The notes below the pieces were generated by a model. It saw nothing but the letters and a program-made list of their open reading frames with translations, was not told where the DNA came from and did no database searches. The translations under genes and the position numbers were made by a program. Shown one piece after another: positions 11,221 through 21,522 of a DNA stretch of 64,000 bases. Position 1 is the stretch's first letter, and each line of letters starts with the position of its first letter. Origin of the DNA: Fomitopsis serialis (lineage: Eukaryota; Basidiomycota; Agaricomycetes; Polyporales; Fomitopsidaceae); NCBI RefSeq assembly GCF_022376445.1, contig NW_025955136.1, positions 1 through 64,000 on the forward strand, given 5' to 3'.

Positions 11221-12753
11221 CTACTGTACAATTTTAGCCCGGACGGTCGGGTACCTCGACTCCGCCGCCGAGTTCCAGGCATTGGTGAAGTCCCTGGCTT
11301 CCTCCCAGGACCTGAACAGGACGCGTACATACGTGATGTCGTTATCCAGGGAAACGTTCAGGACGGGGGACGCATCCATCTCGATGTCACTCCGCACGAT
11401 CCTCGTGACTGACAGGAATTGCTCCCGAACAACCGTCGCGGTCCACGCCATGGCGCCAAAGAGGACATGCGTATTGCGCGCGTGGGAGTACGAAGCCTGT
11501 GGGGACGGCCTCTGCGCAGGAACAGGCAGGACCGGCATCGGGAGGCGAACTCGGGACGAAGAAGCCGTTGGTTGGGCCTGCACTGAAGGATCGCGACGCT
11601 GGTTGGGGGGATCACGGTGTTGGTTCGGAGGCTCCCGCTGCTGGCTGGCCGGGTTGCGAGGTCCACGCTTCGGACGCTTAGGAGGCCTGGCGTTCGTGGC
11701 ATCATCGTCTCTGGTGTCCGATCCCCGGGAGCGTATGTTTGGAGGCTCCGGCAGCGGAGCCAGGGTAGCACGCTGCACCCGCACCGCTGCACTTGCAGGA
11801 CCAGGCATCGGCACGTCCTGTTGCTGAGGAGGACGAAGCGCTGCGGGAGGGTCGCGAGGGGCGTACGTGTATCCGTTATCCGCGTGCCAGTTCCCGAGGA
11901 GGGTTGCAACCGTGTCCTCCACCCCAGTGAGAGTATGAGCGACCCTAGCGATCTGCGTCGCTACATCGTTGACCGTGCCGCCCACATGGTTCACCGAGCG
12001 GGTCAGGTTGTCGAGGCGTAAGTCGGAAGCGGCCGTCGTGGACACTATCGTGTTGTGTGCGTCGCGCAGCTGCTCGAGGTCATGGGCTGCCATGGTCATG
12101 TCCCGAGTCAGGGTGTCCAGGCGATCGTCGAGCACCGCTTCGACCGCAGCAGGAAGCTCATTCTCCATGTGCGCGAGGATCTGCGAAGCGATGCGAGCAT
12201 CCATGTTCGATGCCGCCGTTACGGCGCGGCTCATCGACTTGCGGAGCGCAGCATTCTCGGTGGTTACTTGCTCGCGGAGGGCGCATACGTCCGCGAAGAC
12301 ACGTTCGATGTTCTCGCGCAGGATGGGGACGCTGCGAGCCACTGTTTCGCCGTTGAGTTGGCGGAGCGTATTAGAGCTGTTAGCATCACTGGCGGGGGGC
12401 GCCGTCGAGCCTGGTGACGGGGGGGCCTTGGCCTTGCCTCTTGATTGACGCCTCGCCGCTGTCGTCTGCGCGGACGCGTTGAGCGACTGGAGCGATGCGC
12501 CCGACTGGGATCGCATCGGGCGCCTCGACGTAGGGGGCGGCGCAGCCATGGTTGGATCTCCCGGAGTGGCCAGAATCTCATCGAGGCGATCGAGAGGAGA
12601 CTGCCCTGTCGCAGTGAGCTGACCGTCTTCGCTCGACCCTGCATGAGCCGTTGGGGTGAGCATTGGAGCCTGATCCTCCTGTGACTGTGAGCCATCGAGC
12701 GGCGGGGGCACTGGCAGGTCTTGCTCGTCCGACATTGCTGCGAGAGCTGCCAT
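11221..12753 (-). CDS. LINE ORF1, gag-like protein
   Basis: An intact 510-codon frame upstream of the endonuclease. The N-terminus is Ser/Pro-rich. Residues about 150-290 have heptad-like Leu/Ala/Val spacing (ENIERVFADVCALREQV, LDDRLDTLTRD) and look coiled-coil. A basic linker (PPKRPKRGPR) and a compact C-terminal part follow (ATVVREQFLSV, VRVLFRSWEEARDF). No zinc knuckle is seen. By position it is the RNA-binding ORF1 protein of the element. The frame being intact while ORF2 is broken does not prove activity. Confidence 0.7.
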   Translation of the reverse strand: MAALAAMSDEQDLPVPPPLDGSQSQEDQAPMLTPTAHAGSSEDGQLTATGQSPLDRLDEILATPGDPTMAAPPPTSRRPMRSQSGASLQSLNASAQTTAARRQSRGKAKAPPSPGSTAPPASDANSSNTLRQLNGETVARSVPILRENIERVFADVCALREQVTTENAALRKSMSRAVTAASNMDARIASQILAHMENELPAAVEAVLDDRLDTLTRDMTMAAHDLEQLRDAHNTIVSTTAASDLRLDNLTRSVNHVGGTVNDVATQIARVAHTLTGVEDTVATLLGNWHADNGYTYAPRDPPAALRPPQQQDVPMPGPASAAVRVQRATLAPLPEPPNIRSRGSDTRDDDATNARPPKRPKRGPRNPASQQREPPNQHRDPPNQRRDPSVQAQPTASSSRVRLPMPVLPVPAQRPSPQASYSHARNTHVLFGAMAWTATVVREQFLSVTRIVRSDIEMDASPVLNVSLDNDITYVRVLFRSWEEARDFTNAWNSAAESRYPTVRAKIVQ

Positions 12754-12990
12754 CTTTCTGTGTAGCCACCGTTAAGGCGGAAGCGGAGGAAGACTGCAAG
12801 CGTGCACACTCACCCGGGTGTACGGCGCACCACAGTCGAGAGCCAGAGAAAGGAGCGGCTGGGCTGTTCGCGAGTGTCCGGCCGTATTTTTAAGTGGCTT
12901 CCAAAACTGCATAGGTCCTGCACAGTTCCTCCTTGTAAGGTTTCGGGAATCGGCAGGCCAAGGAGCGGATTACCCGCTGCTGGTGGCGGC

Positions 12991-14640
12991 AGCAAAGTGA
13001 TTTTTAACCGCTGGTCGAGTCAGAGTCAGTCGAGTCACTCGCCAGGTCGGGGGTTTACGAGCCATGGGTCGCGCTCACCAATGGGCATATCGAGTTGGTC
13101 GTGCAATAGACAAGCGAGGAGTCGACAGGCCGTGCAGTAGACAAGCTAGGTGTCGACCATCCAGGCGCCTTGTCCTAGGCGCACTTCCTGAGATGAGTGA
13201 CGTTAAGTGAGTGAGCCTGGCGCAGCCTTGGGCAGCCTGTTCACCCCTTGAGACCTCCTCGAGTCAAGCCGCCATCCGGTAGGGGACTGCTATGGGAAGC
13301 GGGCTGTGAAGCACACGGAGGGACGAAGTATGTATAGGAAGAGGAGGAAGGCGCGGCACCATCACTGTCGACCTGGACCTTGTGTCCCAGTCAAATGCGG
13401 TGATCTCCGTGTCGCCCGTGACGCGCAGCCTCGTGTCCAATGCGCCGCCTCGTGCTCCAGGAGCAGGCCATACTATGGCCCTCAACGTTACGCTTCTTTT
13501 ACATTTTCGAGCCAGGATATACATGCGGGCAGTACCGTCTACAACACGGGAGAGGGGAGGCCCCTACGTGCTCATCACTGATCGCTAGCGCTCAGCACTA
13601 CATCCGCCTGCGTCTTGAGCCATCCATCCCCTCCGAACCCCACTGGCAGACGTTGTCTTCTTGTCTTCGAATTCGACTCTGGACCGACTCGGAGGTCTTT
13701 ATGGTCTTTCGCCAAGTATGTCTTCGTTTTACTACTCAGTCCTAACACGGATGATAGCTACGTACATGGCACTCACAACTCTGTTATGCGAAGGCTTGAG
13801 GACGGGCGCATCATCATCCGTTGAGCGTGTTGACGGATGTCAAGGTAGACAGAAGTAGGGCCATGCCATTGCCTGTGAAGATGGATACTAGTCAGCGATG
13901 GCAATATACTATATTGCGACAACTGGCGTGCATTACCGATGAGTTTTTCGATAGGAAAGACACTACAGGCCAAGGGTGGGTTCCGCACGTCGACAAGCAT
14001 GCACTTACTGGTGTTTGGATACTAGTTGCATCGATCCTTGCCCATTCGCCTTCATCAACAGGCGGTATGCGATACGGATCAATCTCTCAAGCGTATGGAC
14101 ATTCCATACCTCGCTTGCGCCCAATGACCTGTGGACGTGTGCACTTACCCTACTTAGTACATCAGGAAACCTACCCCACGCAAATTGGTGCAAATTCATG
14201 CAAAATTGCATCAATTTCCTGGATACCCCATTTACTTGACCCCCCCGATTCCTTACCTCAAATTTGCGTGAATTCACATTCAATGGCTGTGAATTGCAAG
14301 GAATTACTAGCTCAACCATGCAATTTGGGTACTTCAATTCACATTGTTTTGCTTGTATTTACACGCATAACCACTACATCTACCCTACTCAACTCGTACC
14401 TACAGCTTGATGCGCATTCCAGCCATCCACTCGGAAGGCCTGTCGAGAGGCTGCCAGCAAAATTGTATAGTGTGGGCACATTCACAGAGGGCATGGAGGC
14501 GTGCACAGAGGGCGAGGATGGTGCTCACGTGGGTGGCCAGACAGCCAAGGGGGCACACAAGAGGGGGCGCACGCGAGAAGAGCTGCGGGCAAGATCGATG
14601 GTGAGTGCGCAGAGTCCTAAGGATGCACACGGGTAGCACC
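12991..14640. other. Gene-poor region with one orphan open frame
   Basis: No recognised gene. An imperfect direct repeat of about 35 bp (GTGCARTAGACAAGC core) lies at about 13100-13160. A plus-strand frame of 271 codons at 13821-14636 has no family resemblance and no obvious introns; its middle (14160-14340) is AT-rich with recurring GCAAATT/GTGAATT words. I treat it as probably non-coding. Confidence 0.4.
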
Positions 14641-16200
14641 GCAGGTCCGCATGCCGCATGCCGCACTCGCGACCCGCGTACCCGTACCCGTGTACGGTGC
14701 TACCCGTACCCTACCCGGGGTCACCGCCGGTGTTGGCGGTGGACCGCGGGTCAGCCACCCTCGGTGGGACGTACCTCGGCGGGTTTGGGCTTGTTGCCTG
14801 CACCCGCCATGCTCGTCTTCCTCCCTGCCCTCCCTACTCGTTCATGCCCGCGCGTCCCCGTTCCTCATGCGCACCCTCCCGCGTACTCGCCGCTGTGCCC
14901 ATACCCACAGTGCGCTCGTCGACTGCGTTTGCATGCATGGCACTGGCCCTGGGTGCTCGCGGTTGGCGTGTGTACCGTCGCCTGCTCGCCTGCCCGCCCG
15001 TTCGTCGGTCGGCTGTGTCTGCGTGCTGGGCATTCGCCCAGAGCGCTCGCTGTTGCTGTGCCCGCCCGTCCGTCCACCCGTCCGCATGCCCGCTCGGGTG
15101 CGTGTTCGTCAGCCGTGTCTGCGTGCTGGGCATTTGCCCAGCGTGCTCGCGGTCACCGTGCCCGTGGTGGTCGTCCGCGCCCTGTGTCCGTGTCCTCGTC
15201 CTCTCGTCCTCTCGTCCTCTCGTCCTCTCGTCCTCTCGTCCTCTCTCGCCCTCTCATCCTCTCTCGCCCTCTCGTCCTCTCTCGCCCTCTCGTCCTCTCA
15301 TCCTCTCGTCCTCTCTCACCCTCTCGCCCACCCGCGAGCGCACCCACCCGTCTTCCTGCCCACCTACTCATCCGCTCACGCACCCTGTCGCCCGCCGGTC
15401 TGCCCGACTTCCAGCCTGCTTGTCTGCTTGCCCGGTACCCGTTCGTCGGCCGTGCGTGCGTGCTGGGCAATCGCCCAGCACGCTCGCGGGTGGCGTATGC
15501 TGCCATCTGCCATTCGTCCACCCGCCTGCGCACTCGTCCACCTAGCCACATGCCCACCTGTGCACTCGTCAACCCGTTAACCCGCTCACCCACTTACTCA
15601 CCCACTCACCTGTGACTTCCCGCCCGCCCGCTCACTCTCCCGCCCCCTCGTCCACTCGCCCGCCCGCCGTCTGTCCGTCGGCCGTGCCTGCACGCAGGGC
15701 ATTGGCCCTGATTGCTCGCGGTCGTCGCGCTGCACGTTGCCGTGTTCTGTGTCTACGTTAGTGGGCTCGTTCGCGTGCGTCTGCACTCACCGGTGGACTC
15801 TCGCGGCTCGCCCTCGCCCGCCCTCGCCAGCCAAACCCTTCCCTGTCGTCCGTTCGTCATCCGCTCGTCGTCCCCGCTCGTCTTCCGCGCCCGACGTCTG
15901 CTCGTCGTCCCTGCTAGTCATCTGCGCCCGCCGTCTGCTCGTCGCCCACGCCTGTGATCCTCGTCACCCGCGCCCGCCGTCCGCTCGTCACCCGCGCCCG
16001 CCGTCCACTCGTCACCCGCGCCCGCCGTCTGCTCGTCACCCGTCGCTGTGCCCGCGCCCGCCGTCTGTTCGTGGGCTGCGCTTGCACACGGGGCTTTTAC
16101 CGTGCATGCTCGCCGTCCACGTGCGTACCGTGCTCGGGATTGCTGTGCCTGGGGCCATGGGCGACTCGGGCACTCACCCACCAGCGGCGAGAGGAGAGGG
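14640..16200 (+). repeat. GC-rich repeat block with six hairpin units
   Basis: Hairpin units occur at 14918-14968, 15008-15056, 15108-15158, 15445-15495, 15677-15727 and 16071-16120, all in the same orientation and opposite to those in the TIR element. The copy at 15445 has a perfect 11-bp stem (GCGTGCTGGGC, 15458-15468; loop AATC; right arm 15473-15483). Spacers are simple repeats: CTCGTCCT-type at 15191-15325 and CTCGTCACCCGCGCCCGCC-type units at about 15921-16062. Two or three frames are open for 300 codons because stops are rare in this composition; no protein is claimed. Confidence 0.7.
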
Positions 16201-17000
16201 AGAGAACATGGGGGCAGTAGAGGCGGACCGTGGTGACTAGTAACGGGATTCGTGAGTAGGTATGCTACTCACCGTGTTTTTTTTCCATGGCTCTGCTTTC
16301 TTTTTGTTCACGGCTCCTGCCCCTCATCCCCATGACAGACGGCTGGGAGGTCGCTGCATGCGCGGGCGCCGAAAACGCAGGCATGTAAATGAATAGTCAA
16401 GAGTAGTCAAGTAAGCAGGCACAACAAACTCACCTGCGTGCGGGCCTCTCTCTGCGGGCCTCTCTGCTCGTTTTGAAGTTGCTTGCCCCTTCGTCTTGTC
16501 GAGTTTCTGCAGCACGCCAACGCGGGCGCTTTGATCAAAATTTGCTCGACGACCGGATGTGGGGAGGTAAGTCATGTGACCAATCTCACTCAGGGCAGGC
16601 ATGATTGCGACTTGTCTGACTTCTCCCGGTCCGTTTTGGGCTGCAGAGTTCTTTTGGTAAGTAACAGTCAATCCCCTCCGTGACGTACCTGACGATGCTT
16701 TTCAAGTTCACCCTGCGCCGCTGAGCGGCAGAAACATGCGATCCGCCCATGGGAGGTCCAGCGGAGCGAGGAGGAAGTCTGGAGAGCGGAGCGTGAAGGA
16801 CGAGACGAGCGGGATGGCACTCCGAGAGATGGAGGTACCTCGAGGGGCGGCGCGCAGGGAGTGGCGAGAGGGGCTGATGAAAGGGAAGGTGAGTATGCAG
16901 GAGGACCAGCTAGAGCAGCATCGATGATCCAGGACACGAGAGACTTCAACCGCTCTCGCCCGCCGTCTCGCTTGCTCACGCTATATCCATCGCACACCCT
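16201..17000. other. No gene seen
   Basis: Mixed-composition DNA between two GC-rich repeat blocks. It has a run of eight T near 16277 and short open frames without recognisable content. Confidence 0.4.
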
Positions 17001-17400
17001 GCTGTCTCGCACGCCCACCGTCTCACGGGCCCGTCATCTCGCAGGTTCGCCATCTCGCAGGCCCGTCATCTCGCAGTCCCGCCTGCCGTCCGTCTCGCCC
17101 ACCATCTCGTACTCGTGTTGTCTGCCCGCCGTCTCGCTCGCCCGCCGTCTCGCTCGCCCGCCGTCTCGTTCGCCCGCCGTCTCGTCCACCATCTCGCCCA
17201 TCATCTCGCCCGCGTGCCGTCTCGCCCGTGCACTTGTCATCCTTCTCGCCCGCGCCCTCTTGCTCGCGCCCTCTCGCCAACACCCTCTCGCCAACACCTT
17301 CTCGCCCGCACTCTTACATGCACGTACGCGCGGACCGCGAGCGCGCTGGGCGAATGTTCAGCACACAGACACGGCCGACAAACGCGCGGGCAGGTAGACA
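17000..17400 (+). repeat. CGCCCGCCGTCTCG-type satellite and one hairpin unit
   Basis: About 17005-17290 is built from imperfect 15-16-bp units (TCGCCCGCCGTCTCGC). A single hairpin unit at 17333-17379 follows in the same orientation as those in the TIR element. Its left stem carries two G-to-A type changes, so the stem is weakened. Confidence 0.6.
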
Positions 17401-17419
17401 GGCAGCAGAGCGGGCGCAC

Positions 17420-20400
17420 AAGTGGGTGGGCGAGCGCGTCCACGGGAGACATCTCCCAGGTGATAGGCCTGGACGACCCGAAGTGCCTGTGAAAGCCCGG
17501 TCTGAAGCTCGGCGCCCCGCTCGTCACCGTGCTGGCACTCCTGGCCAAGGTAACAACGAGGGCTTCGCAGTTCTCTCAAAGAAGGACTACCTCTCCCTCG
17601 CGAGCTCGCCAGGACTCCATGCACACTTCCTCGCCACGCTCGCCGCCGCCCTGCACATCCTCGGTTCCGGTGTCTCGTGCCTCCTCGTGAATGACCCCGC
17701 ACACGCCGCGCGGCCGGCGCTCGAGGCGAGGGCACATCGTCCCCATCGCTCGCATCGCTCGTGCTCGACGCTGCGTTCAATTGGGTGTGCGAGCCGCGGC
17801 CGCATTCGTCGAGCAACACGAGGTTGCGGGCCTGCTGACGGTGCACGTCGATACCAAGCAAGTTGCGAAGATTACGCTGAAGCTGTGTCCCTCGCCTGTT
17901 ACGAACCTGGTGGAAGGGAGCAGAGGTAGTTGGTGACGCATGCTGACTATACACAGGACGACAAACCGCAAGAAAATTTGTCGTGTCGCTCAGGGTGGAC
18001 GACGCGGTGCGAGTGTTGTAACGGCGTACAGCACAGACGGAGGCGCGGGTACGGTTGCACCTCGGGACACCCGCGGGTGTACCCGTACTCTGCACTAGGC
18101 CGTTCGGCGCGCCCACTCGGACGATCGCTCTCGAAGGCCCTGCAGCCTCTACACGCTTCGATTAGTTTTCCCCGCCGTCCACACCCTCTTAATATCAATT
18201 GAACGGTGACCTTGTTAATGAAACTCGCGTCTGCGTACTACCCTGTGCGAACGTCGCACGCCGCGCCGAGTGCACCACTGACGAGCTCAGGTTGGCACGC
18301 TCGCCATCGGTCCCTCTGGAGGCGTTCCGAACATCTGTACTGATGATAGTAGTAGTTTGATTACAATACATGATATTCTCGAGACTGGAAACTGATTTAG
18401 TACTAGTTACATGGCCCAGTGCAAGGCAGTGTCCACTATAGCTCGTGGCAATAAGTGTGTCAAGCCAGGTACTGTTAGTGAGTCGGCCAGTGTAAGTTCG
18501 CGCTGCCAGCTTTTTCAGACGGCGTTTACAAGCTGTTCGCACCAATTCGGAAGCCGTTTACACGGGAGGTCGCGCCGGACCGGTTTGGCGCCGATTCGCG
18601 CCACATTCGCGCAGGGGTAGTTTCCTGATGTATGTGTTTACTTTGCACCAGGAACCCTGTTGCTACCAGTGAGTCGTATGTTAATCTCGATAAGGCATTG
18701 TGCAGAGCGACAGATACGATTGATACTCGTGCGTACCTAACCGTAATCGCACACCCGCTGCGAAGGAGGGCCCAAGGGCCTCTACACAATACCCTTAAAC
18801 ACCGCAAGAATACAACCAGATTGAAACAATGATGCAGCGCCGGTGGGCTCGCATACAGCGAGTGGGACAGGTCCTTGCATACACCTTTTACAGAGCGGCG
18901 GATATGCCTTGCTTGTGGGTACACGATATATGTGCACATATATATGCAGTCCGGCGGCATTGCGCCAGTTTATGTAGCAACTCTCGCCATATGCGAAATG
19001 TTCAAGTCATACTCGGACGAGACACACGACCAATATGGAGGGCAGCCAATTTGTGAACACCGTACACCGCGCACCTCAAACCAATCTTGGATGGGTAGAT
19101 GCAGCTGTACGGTCGTATACTGTCCACTGAGACTCGGACAGACATTCCCTCACAGAGCGGTGGACTATATGCGCATATGCTGTACGGCGACATCGCATCG
19201 GTGCAGCGGGTCTCATTGTATGCGCACAGGTTCTCGAATGGACATACTCAGACAGAAATATAGCTTACCTAGAAGACCCAGTATATGAGAGTATCCGAGT
19301 CTGGGTGGCACTCAGTGGTCCTGTCTAAGGAGCATCGCCTGAGTTTCTGAAGATGGTGGAAGGAAAGAGCAAGGTCTGCGCAGAAGTGGTGCAGTACTTG
19401 TATGCGAGTTGAAGTCGGAGCTCAAATCTCTGGAAGCCACCACGTACGTAGGTACTTACATGATCAGAGAATCGACGCGCTCACTTGTGGCGCGACAGAT
19501 GACAGCAGTCACGTGTGCGCGTACCAGCGGGCGCCTAGGATCACTGCTCCTCGACCTTCACTGAGCGAACTTTGCTCAAGTGAAGTCTTGCTAAGTCCCG
19601 ACTCTAATGCTCAGGCTCCTGCTATCCACACTCAGGAGGCAGGCTAGATTGAACTGTTATTCACTGCTCGACCGCCACCCATACTTGACAAAGGATCAAC
19701 CGCTTTTCTGCGATGTACTTACTAGTTGGCGGGCCCGGGCGACTCCGAGTCGTTCGTTGTGATGAGGTGGTTACGAATGCAAGATACATCTTACTTTCAT
19801 TCGTTACGGCCCAGGGCGATGAAAGGGGTGCGTGCATCCTCATTTGTCTATCATTTCGATCGATTGATTGCCCATTTTAGCGGCAGTGACCTAGTAGTCT
19901 ATCACAGTTTGAATACGCGCCGCGAACGCCACTGACTAAATGGACCCACCCTCCTCCTCCTCCACAAGGTAAGTAGAAGGACTTGGGGCGACAGACAGGG
20001 CAGCATATCGCCACTGTACCTATGCTACAACGCGGCCTTTGCCAGTGATTGAAGCTGTCTTTACAGTCATCAACGTTCGCGGGTTTGTAGCATGACATGG
20101 CCCATGATTCAGCCACCCGACAGGCGTATGCCGGCATTGCAGTGTGCCCGGTGGAGCGGCGTGGTATTAATCTTGAAATGAACTCGCAAGGAGAATATCC
20201 TTTGTACTCACTGCAACCGCCGGGCCCTATCCTCCCCCCTCCCTTCGCTCGTCACCCACAGAGAAGGACGATACACCGACTGAGAAGTTGCAGATCCTGA
20301 GCCTCGAGGACACAATAGTGAGCATCAGCATCATTCGTCGCCCTTAGCCGTGAAAGAACGAAAGAGCGTAGGACGAACCACCACCCTACTAGTGGTATCC

Positions 20401-20830
20401 CAGTGTGAGTTTCGGCTCCACCTTCGTCGCAGCACAGCACCGGCGGGGACCTAGCTTTCCCTGGCTTAGCGGAGAGTTCATGGAGAGGTGGAACGGCGAA
20501 AGTATAGGACGTCAGAACACCTGGTGCTCCCCCGACGGACGGTCACTCATCACACTTTGGCCATAGGTGGCCCCAGAATGCTAGGAAGACACATGGTGTA
20601 TGTGTTCTAGAGTGGCATTGTGAGTACCGGAGCCTTTGTTTTGGTGGGACCGACTTCCTCTATATCAGTTCGACTGCGAGCAATCCTTGGGCTCCCGCAT
20701 TCCGGTGTCAAGTCTTACCACCAGCCGAGCCCAACAACTCTGTAACCGATTGAAAGCCATTTCGCACGTCGTATGCGTCCAGGTAAGCGTGTGGCGTACT
20801 GCGTGCTATAGAGGCCTACCTCACGAGTCA
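17420..20830. other. Gene-poor region; possible coding remnant at 17480-17940
   Basis: At 17480-17940 GC3-rich open segments appear in shifting frames (for example HAHFLATLAAALHILGSG and EVAGLLTVHVDTKQVAKI). They may be a broken gene, but I cannot name it. A perfect 14-bp palindrome ACACCCGCGGGTGT lies at 18067-18080. The remainder to 20830 has only short shadows of open frames and nothing I recognise. Confidence 0.4.
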
Positions 20831-20838
20831 AGTGGCGC

Positions 20839-21360
20839 ATGCTTCCCGCGGAGCTCTGGGACCACACCATCGACTTCCTATGGCCAGATCCACCTACACT
20901 ACTGAACTGCGCCCTGACGTGCAAGACATGGCATCCTTCCAGCCAGTATCACTTACGGCGGGAGACCGTTATGACGATCAGAAACGAACGCATACTCCGG
21001 TGCATAGCGCGCATTCTCTGCTCGCGAAGCTGTCGTCGACTTTTCGAGCTTGTCGAGACGCTCCGGATAGTAGACGATCCTGCGAGACCTTTCGCTCGAA
21101 CCATCCCCTTCCGCCTGCGCCCCAATACCCTACCGGCCCTAACAAGAATCATGATGGAAAACATATGCTGGACGACCCCAGAGCAGGAACCGCACCATCG
21201 ATTCTTCGAATGCTTGTCAGCGTTGGGATCAATCAATACAGTCGAGTTTGAACAGTGCCACTTCCGAGGCCGAGGTGTTGTTATGCAGCAGAGGATCGTT
21301 CGTGCCTGCCATATGCGTAAAAGGGATCGCGCAGCTTCGGCATATGCCCAGAAGCCTTGA
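20839..21360 (+). CDS. F-box domain protein (intact N-terminus)
   Basis: The 173-codon frame opens with a fungal F-box: MLPAELWDHTIDFLWPD, then TLLNCALTCKTWHPSSQYHL, matching the LPxELxDxIIDxL...CALVCKxW pattern. F-box proteins bind Skp1 and give substrate choice to SCF ubiquitin ligases; the substrate is unknown. Polypore F-box proteins are normally 400-600 residues, so this is short; the next frame after the stop may continue it. The 3' half (from about 21207) lies within the inverted duplication and is matched by 44000-44293, while the F-box itself is not duplicated. It converges on caspase gene A. Confidence 0.7.
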   Translation: MLPAELWDHTIDFLWPDPPTLLNCALTCKTWHPSSQYHLRRETVMTIRNERILRCIARILCSRSCRRLFELVETLRIVDDPARPFARTIPFRLRPNTLPALTRIMMENICWTTPEQEPHHRFFECLSALGSINTVEFEQCHFRGRGVVMQQRIVRACHMRKRDRAASAYAQKP

Positions 21361-21522
21361 CGCGGTGCTCCGTTACCAACACCTTTTCCATTGCATGTGG
21401 CATGTCTTTGACAAGCGATGGGACCATAAAACTACAGATACTAGTCCATCACGAATGGCAGACTTATAGCGACGTGGTACCAGTACAAATACACATGGCC
21501 GTGGAAGAGGGTGACCTCACCG

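Larger units (their letters stand above)
3600..12990 (-). mobile_element. Decayed non-LTR (LINE) retrotransposon, interrupted by a TIR element
   Basis: Read on the minus strand, this has the layout of a fungal non-LTR element. ORF1 is 12753-11221. ORF2 carries an exonuclease-endonuclease-phosphatase domain (11190-10267), RNase H (10300 to about 9740) and reverse transcriptase (about 9700-7867). The C-terminal CCHC-like region is at 4674-4045. ORF2 breaks off at 7867 after the residues SASWIG and resumes at 4683 with WIGDLQYAL, because a 3.2-kb element has inserted. The 3' end is placed near 3600, where a short tandem tail (3639-3667) occurs; the 5' end near 12990 is approximate. In-frame stops at 9947-9949 and near 8264, plus several frame changes, show it is inactive. 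It resembles Tad1-like/basidiomycete LINE clades. Confidence 0.85.

Noticed and set aside
13821..14636. A 271-codon plus-strand frame
   Set aside because: No motif, crosses AT-rich repeated words, and has no intron or promoter support; kept only as a note.
15191..15325. CTCGTCCT tandem array as a protein-coding Ser/Arg repeat
   Set aside because: Unit lengths vary (8-10 bp) without keeping a frame, which points to slippage in non-coding DNA.
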